IMG/VR virus record: IMGVR_UViG_3300008050_000268
Coordinates: 1-25,973 of that record
Length of the DNA stretch: 25,973 nucleotides
Source of the DNA: a virus
Reading direction: 5' to 3' (one strand)
Shown: positions 21,690-25,973 of the stretch, in pieces
Position numbering within the stretch: the stretch's first letter is position 1
How the letters are laid out: each line of letters opens with the position of its first letter
Program-made: the position numbers and the translations under genes
Notes under the pieces: model-generated
Told to the model about the DNA's origin: nothing
Databases searched by the model: none
Seen by the model: only the letters and a program-made list of their open reading frames with translations

Positions 21690-23481
21690 CGCAGGATTTG
21701 ACTTTAATGTTGGAAAAGCTCAACAATCTTTTTCATGGACTAGTGAAGCAGTAGAACAGTTAATGTTTGCGATAGAAGAAGGCTATAAAATCCAAACCAC
21801 TCCATTTTATGAAGGCAATCCTAATTTAAGAAAGGGTAATATTGTTTTTAATTATACTTCTGAAGAACTTAAAGAAATTAAAAAGTGTGCAAAGGATATT
21901 GTATATTTTGCAAACACCTATTGTACTGTAATGACCGATGAGGGGTTGCAGACTATTACATTAAGACCTTACCAAGAAGATATGTTAAGGCAATTTCAAT
22001 CAGAGAGATTTAATATATGTTTAGCAAGTAGGCAAGTTGGAAAAACAATTTGCTCTTCTATTTTTATTGCCTGGTACTCTTTATTTAATTTTGATAAGAA
22101 CTCTCTTATACTTTCAAATAAGGGAGCTACAACAAGAGAAATTATTGATAAAGGTAAAACTATACTAGAACATTTACCATTCTTTTTAAAACCAGGTACT
22201 CTTAAATGGGATGTATTTAATTCTAAGTTTGATAATGGTTGTAGGATAATAGGCCAAACTACCACGAAGAAAGCAGCAATCGGTTTTACTATTCATTTAT
22301 TATTCATGGATGAGTTTGCTCATATACCTGCAAATTTTGTAAATACTTTTTATGAAAACGTATATCCAACGGTATCTGCATCTGCTAATTCCAAAGTTAT
22401 TATAACAAGCACCCCTAATGGCTTCAATAAATTCTATGACATATATACTGCTGCAGATAAGGGGCTAAGTGAATATACACCCTTTAGAGTGGATTGGTGG
22501 GATGTACCAGGGAGAGATGAGAAATGGATGAAACAAGAAGTTGCAAACCTAGGTAGTGAAGAAGCATTTAATAGACAATATGGAAACCAGTTTATAGCTA
22601 GTTCATCATTGCTATTAGGTGCAGATAGTCTTAAAAAATTAACCACAAACCAAATAGAATTTGTACATAGAGAAATGGTAGAGTTTGAAGATGAACATGT
22701 AGATTATTCTGGTTTGCTATGGGATCCTGAGTTTAATTTAGAAGATTGTGAAGAAGATGAAAATTATTGGTGTTTTTCTGTTGATATTGCTGAAGGGACT
22801 GGTGGAGATTATTCTATTATTAATATTTTTAAAATAGAGCTCATGGAGGAGAAGGATTGGAAGAAGGTAACTTCACCTGGTAGCTTTATTGATTTTTACA
22901 GAATTAGGCAAGTGGGCAGATTTAGAAGTAATGACCATACGATTGAAGAGTTTGCAAAATCTCTTTATATTTTAACTTATGATGTTTTTCATTCAGAGAA
23001 TGTAAAATTAATTATAGAATGGAATCTGTTTGGTGGTGAATTAATAAAAAGAATGGAAACCGTATTCCCACAGAGAAATGATTTTGATGAAGAGGCTGTA
23101 GTTAAATTTAAACACCGTATAGATGCAAGAACTAAACAATTTGGATTAAAGGTAAAAAAGGATAACAAACCTATTTTTTGTCAAAACTTCAAAAAATACA
23201 TAACTCAGAATAAAATAATTATAAAGGATAAGCAAACGGTATATGAAGCAGCAACTTTCGGTAAAATGCCAAATGGTACTTATGCAGGACAATTAGGCCA
23301 TGATGATTTAATAATGACATGTATAAATAGTTCTGAATTCTTCTTTACATTAGATTTTTCCGATTTTGCTGAAGAGATTCATGATGTAGCAGAACAAGGT
23401 GTTCAAGATAAAATTGATACTATCTTAGAACAAGATGCAAAAGGAGGACAACTGAATTTCGATATCTATGACCTGGTATAA
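21664..23481 (+). CDS. 17: Large terminase gp17 (packaging ATPase and nuclease)
   Basis: Motor that docks on the portal, pumps DNA into the head and cuts it. Seen in 605 aa (T4: 610): adenine-binding-type RPYQEDMLRQF (101-111), Walker A SRQVGKT at 122-128 (T4: SRQLGKT), Walker B LLFMDE at 212-217, coupling motif TSTP at 248-251, a hinge, then the RNase H-like nuclease with SVDIAEG (Asp374), IEWN (Glu452) and GHDD (545-548). The tail ends GQLNFDIYDLV. The ATG lies 26 bases inside the co-chaperonin gene and behind a possible TATAAATA site. The next gene is the sheath gp18, the same order as T4 (16-17-18). Confidence 0.94.
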   Translation: MAQKPQAPSAGFDFNVGKAQQSFSWTSEAVEQLMFAIEEGYKIQTTPFYEGNPNLRKGNIVFNYTSEELKEIKKCAKDIVYFANTYCTVMTDEGLQTITLRPYQEDMLRQFQSERFNICLASRQVGKTICSSIFIAWYSLFNFDKNSLILSNKGATTREIIDKGKTILEHLPFFLKPGTLKWDVFNSKFDNGCRIIGQTTTKKAAIGFTIHLLFMDEFAHIPANFVNTFYENVYPTVSASANSKVIITSTPNGFNKFYDIYTAADKGLSEYTPFRVDWWDVPGRDEKWMKQEVANLGSEEAFNRQYGNQFIASSSLLLGADSLKKLTTNQIEFVHREMVEFEDEHVDYSGLLWDPEFNLEDCEEDENYWCFSVDIAEGTGGDYSIINIFKIELMEEKDWKKVTSPGSFIDFYRIRQVGRFRSNDHTIEEFAKSLYILTYDVFHSENVKLIIEWNLFGGELIKRMETVFPQRNDFDEEAVVKFKHRIDARTKQFGLKVKKDNKPIFCQNFKKYITQNKIIIKDKQTVYEAATFGKMPNGTYAGQLGHDDLIMTCINSSEFFFTLDFSDFAEEIHDVAEQGVQDKIDTILEQDAKGGQLNFDIYDLV

Positions 23482-23500
23482 AAAGTTATAGGTTAGTGGA

Positions 23501-23508
23501 TATATAAA
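23501..23508 (+). promoter_or_regulatory. Late-type promoter element TATATAAA for the sheath gene
   Basis: AGTGGATATATAAAAAAAGC begins its core 35 bases before the ATG at 23536, the longest spacing seen, followed by a purely A/T leader. Confidence 0.58.
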
Positions 23509-23535
23509 AAAAGCAAATAAAAAAAATAATATAAG

Positions 23536-25973
23536 ATGGCACTAGATCCGAAAATCGCTTCGATTAAAGCTGCAGGAACATACAGATTTGAGTTTGACAA
23601 ATCTCAAGTAGTTAGTATTCCTGCTAATCAGACAAGATTAATTGTCGGTTTCTCTAAAACAGGACCTTTTAATACTCCGGTATTTGTACCTGACACCGCA
23701 TTCTTTAAACAAGTTTATGGTGATATTGATAGAAACTTAGAAAGAAAGGATTCGTTTTTCCACAGAAGCTGTTTAGCAGCATTGGAAAGAGGACCTATTC
23801 TTGCACTTAATCTATTAAACTTAACAGCTGCCGATAAGGTAGAGTATATTAAATTTGGTACAGCATCAACCCCTGACGTTCAGGCTAATGCTGGTGCCTT
23901 AGGTGAATATCAAAACTTCTATAACAGAGATAAATTCTTTTATCCTGACTCAGATTCATTCTTGGATAATGTAGGAGCAAATAAATTAGACTTTAGTTCT
24001 AGTACGACTAATGATTTATTAGACATGGTTAATTTAGGACAAAATCCTTTATCAGTTATTGTAAGAAAATCATCAGCTGCAAACTCTACTGGGTTTAACG
24101 TAACTGCAGAAGAATGGTATGGTGCTGCAAATGTACCAGGCTATTTAAATAAAGATAGTTTAGTATCTGACTTCTTAGTAGATATATTTGTAATTGATGG
24201 AAACTTTGGTGGAGATTTTGCTTCGGCTACTCCTTATGAAAGGTTTGAATCAGATCCAATATTCCAAACTTACTTTGATGCTACACAAGGATTACAAAGA
24301 AGATTATTTGATTCTGATGCAACTGATACTAAGATTGCTGAATTCTTTAACGAATCAGAAGTCAGTGTTATTGCAACTTATACTGCATCATTACTTCCTA
24401 ACTTCACAGATCTATTAGGTAATAACCTTTTTGTAGAAAAAGTTGTTAATGCTGATACAGCATCTACTGGTTTATTCTGTGCGGTGAACGAAGATCTATT
24501 TGATGGTGATACATTAATTGATGGTGTTGCAGGAGGAATTGATTTAATAGGTCATAACCTTGAATATACACAATCTACTTCAATCCAAGATGATGTTAAC
24601 TTCTTATCATATAGTGGATCAATTGTTTCTGATTTAAGTTATGCCGGAACTGGTAGTACACCGAATGTAATATCACAAGGTTCTGAAACTATTTCTGTAG
24701 TTGCATTATCAAGTACAAATATTCAAATCCAATTACAAGGTGTCGTAGGTGATCCTCTGTTTGATGCATTCTCTGCAATGTCTGCAAATAGTACAACAGC
24801 AGTAGGAACATATATCTTAGGATTAAATAATGGAAAATATATTCCAGTTATATCTCATCAAGTTGTAGGTAACACTGTAACATTAGTAATGTCAGGTGTT
24901 GGTTCAACAATAGCAGACTTCGGTACAGTAGGTTCTACATATACATATCTTAATGAAGCTGACTTTGGTTTTGTAACTGATGAACTTCCACTCGCTGACC
25001 CTTCAAATTCTAATATTATTGGTGGATACGGTTCAACATTATATAGCCAATTTTCAAATGGTACTCTTACTGATGGTGATGAGGCTGTTTATGAAGAGAC
25101 TGGGATTCAATATACTTCATTCTTAGTGTTTAACGCATTAGATTATGGATTTATTCATACCGGTTCGCCTACAACAGGTGGTAATACAATTGCAATATCT
25201 GATTCAGAATATTATTTACCTTCTGTTCAAGTTACACCTTATGAACAAGATTCATTTGATACAATAACACCACATGCGCAATTTACAGTAGGTGGTGCTG
25301 GTACATTCTTAAGTTCTGATGCTGTTGCTTATGCCGTTGGTACTTTAGGAATCCAAACACTTAAAGGTGCTAATAATGTTTCTATTGATCTTATAGCAGA
25401 TTCAATTTCTGAAACTGCATTAAAACCTAACCAGGTATTAATAGCATCTGATAATCCTGATGCTGCTGATGTTAAGGTTGGAAATTATTTAGTACACTTT
25501 GAAGGTTCTGTTAGCATACCGCATTCACGATTAACAAGAATTAATGTTGTACAAGGCGGTTTAACAAATGCTGAGTACAGTACTATACCTTCAGGTAAAA
25601 CTGCATTATTAGTAACATGTCAAAGTGAAGTTTCAGTAACTACCGCAGGTGCTATTAAAAAGGTGGAGTTATATTATCCAATTGATGCATGGGTAGATTA
25701 CTTAAATGTATTTACATTAGATGGTTTTGATTTAACAGCTGCCCATTGTCCAAATGGAACTAATGGAAGACAAAATGAAATCTTAAACGGTACTTTAAAT
25801 GGAACTAATTTATTTAAAGCATTAACCAACAGAGAAGTAATTAACTTTAGATATATTGTAGATACATTCGGAAACGGTATTGAAAGTGGATCTAAATCAA
25901 TCTATACAGTATTAGCTTCTACAAGGAAAAACGCATTTGCAATATTAAATGCGCCATCTGCTAAGGACTTTAA
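23536..25973 (+). CDS. 18: Tail sheath protein gp18 (3' end beyond the window)
   Basis: Contractile sheath subunit surrounding the tail tube. The frame is open from the ATG to the window end: 812 full codons, no stop. It begins MALDPKIASIKAAGTYRFEF, then VVSIPANQTRLIVGFSKTGP (a typical sheath N-terminal strand pattern), FVPDTAFFKQVYGDIDRNLE, FFHRSCLAALERGPILALNL, and further on PLSVIVRKSSAANSTGFNV, a domain-I-like VDIFVIDGNF. The last part, REVINFRYIVDTFGNGI followed by TVLASTRKNAFAILNAPSAK, matches the conserved C-terminal core of sheath proteins. T4 gp18 has 659 residues; this one already exceeds 812, so it carries one or more extra, Gly/Ser/Thr-rich beta domains in the middle (about residues 300-660). 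Position after gp17 is as in T4. Confidence 0.9.
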   Translation, partial: MALDPKIASIKAAGTYRFEFDKSQVVSIPANQTRLIVGFSKTGPFNTPVFVPDTAFFKQVYGDIDRNLERKDSFFHRSCLAALERGPILALNLLNLTAADKVEYIKFGTASTPDVQANAGALGEYQNFYNRDKFFYPDSDSFLDNVGANKLDFSSSTTNDLLDMVNLGQNPLSVIVRKSSAANSTGFNVTAEEWYGAANVPGYLNKDSLVSDFLVDIFVIDGNFGGDFASATPYERFESDPIFQTYFDATQGLQRRLFDSDATDTKIAEFFNESEVSVIATYTASLLPNFTDLLGNNLFVEKVVNADTASTGLFCAVNEDLFDGDTLIDGVAGGIDLIGHNLEYTQSTSIQDDVNFLSYSGSIVSDLSYAGTGSTPNVISQGSETISVVALSSTNIQIQLQGVVGDPLFDAFSAMSANSTTAVGTYILGLNNGKYIPVISHQVVGNTVTLVMSGVGSTIADFGTVGSTYTYLNEADFGFVTDELPLADPSNSNIIGGYGSTLYSQFSNGTLTDGDEAVYEETGIQYTSFLVFNALDYGFIHTGSPTTGGNTIAISDSEYYLPSVQVTPYEQDSFDTITPHAQFTVGGAGTFLSSDAVAYAVGTLGIQTLKGANNVSIDLIADSISETALKPNQVLIASDNPDAADVKVGNYLVHFEGSVSIPHSRLTRINVVQGGLTNAEYSTIPSGKTALLVTCQSEVSVTTAGAIKKVELYYPIDAWVDYLNVFTLDGFDLTAAHCPNGTNGRQNEILNGTLNGTNLFKALTNREVINFRYIVDTFGNGIESGSKSIYTVLASTRKNAFAILNAPSAKDF

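Noticed and set aside
23322-23329. TATAAATA inside gp17
   Set aside because: It is over 200 bases before the next start, and the sheath gene has a better element at 23501; probably coding coincidence.
24194-24418. Separate 74-aa frame on the + strand
   Set aside because: It lies wholly inside the sheath frame, which has continuous family motifs; it is an out-of-frame Leu-rich shadow.

Overview
The window is a stretch of a T4-superfamily myovirus (contractile-tailed phage) genome. It is AT-rich (roughly one third G+C by eye) and almost entirely coding on the + strand. T4-type genes recognisable from motifs are recombination nuclease subunit gp46, late sigma factor gp55, head-completion protein gp4, portal gp20, prohead protease gp21, major capsid gp23, clamp loader gp44 with a probable gp62, RNase H, small and large terminase gp16/gp17, and tail sheath gp18 (cut by the window end). 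Sheath stabiliser gp15 and neck gp14 are weaker assignments. Start codons are preceded by A-rich sequence with essentially no Shine-Dalgarno motif, which points to a Bacteroidota (flavobacteria-like) host. This host call is an inference.

Layout: 9-1679 gp46; 1705-2661 gp15-like; 2709-4811 large unassigned, probably structural protein; terminator; 4906-6328 gp55, gp4 and a 191-aa conserved protein; 6349-11618 head block (portal, protease-scaffold fusion, major capsid) closed by a UUCG-loop terminator; 11716-13354 probable packaged internal head protein and a zinc-ribbon protein; 13340-14134 the only minus-strand gene, a Rossmann-type MptE/DUF115-like protein; 14212-18360 replication block (gp44, a short DegT-type aminotransferase, a 51-aa gene, RNase H, gp62-like, unknown); 18398-18823 duplicated four-helix membrane protein; 18827-25973 neck/tail and packaging block (gp14-like/LamG fusion, gp16, GroES-like co-chaperonin, gp17, gp18).

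Control: most transcription units begin with a shared element, (G)AATATATAAA(C)AAA, 20-35 bases before the ATG and without a -35 box. It closely resembles the T4 late promoter TATAAATA. The same window encodes a gp55-type sigma factor, so sequence and gene content together suggest a gp55-directed late regulon covering the head, tail and packaging genes, and possibly gp55 itself.

Most unusual points: (1) protease and scaffold are one polypeptide, with a possible internal scaffold start and nine exact 14-residue repeats, most of which carry the [L/I/V]xE motif that T4-type prohead proteases cut; (2) a protein just after the capsid gene starts like the T4 internal-protein capsid-targeting sequence (FIAE cleavage site); (3) a GroES/gp31-like co-chaperonin is wedged, overlapping, between the two terminase genes; (4) the 700-aa protein contains a promoter-like, intergenic-looking linker that suggests a gene fusion; (5) two possible glycan- or small-molecule-related cargo genes flank gp44. 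I saw no tRNA, CRISPR array or insertion sequence. No intergenic gap reaches 300 bases; the longest is the 127-base leader of the capsid gene.
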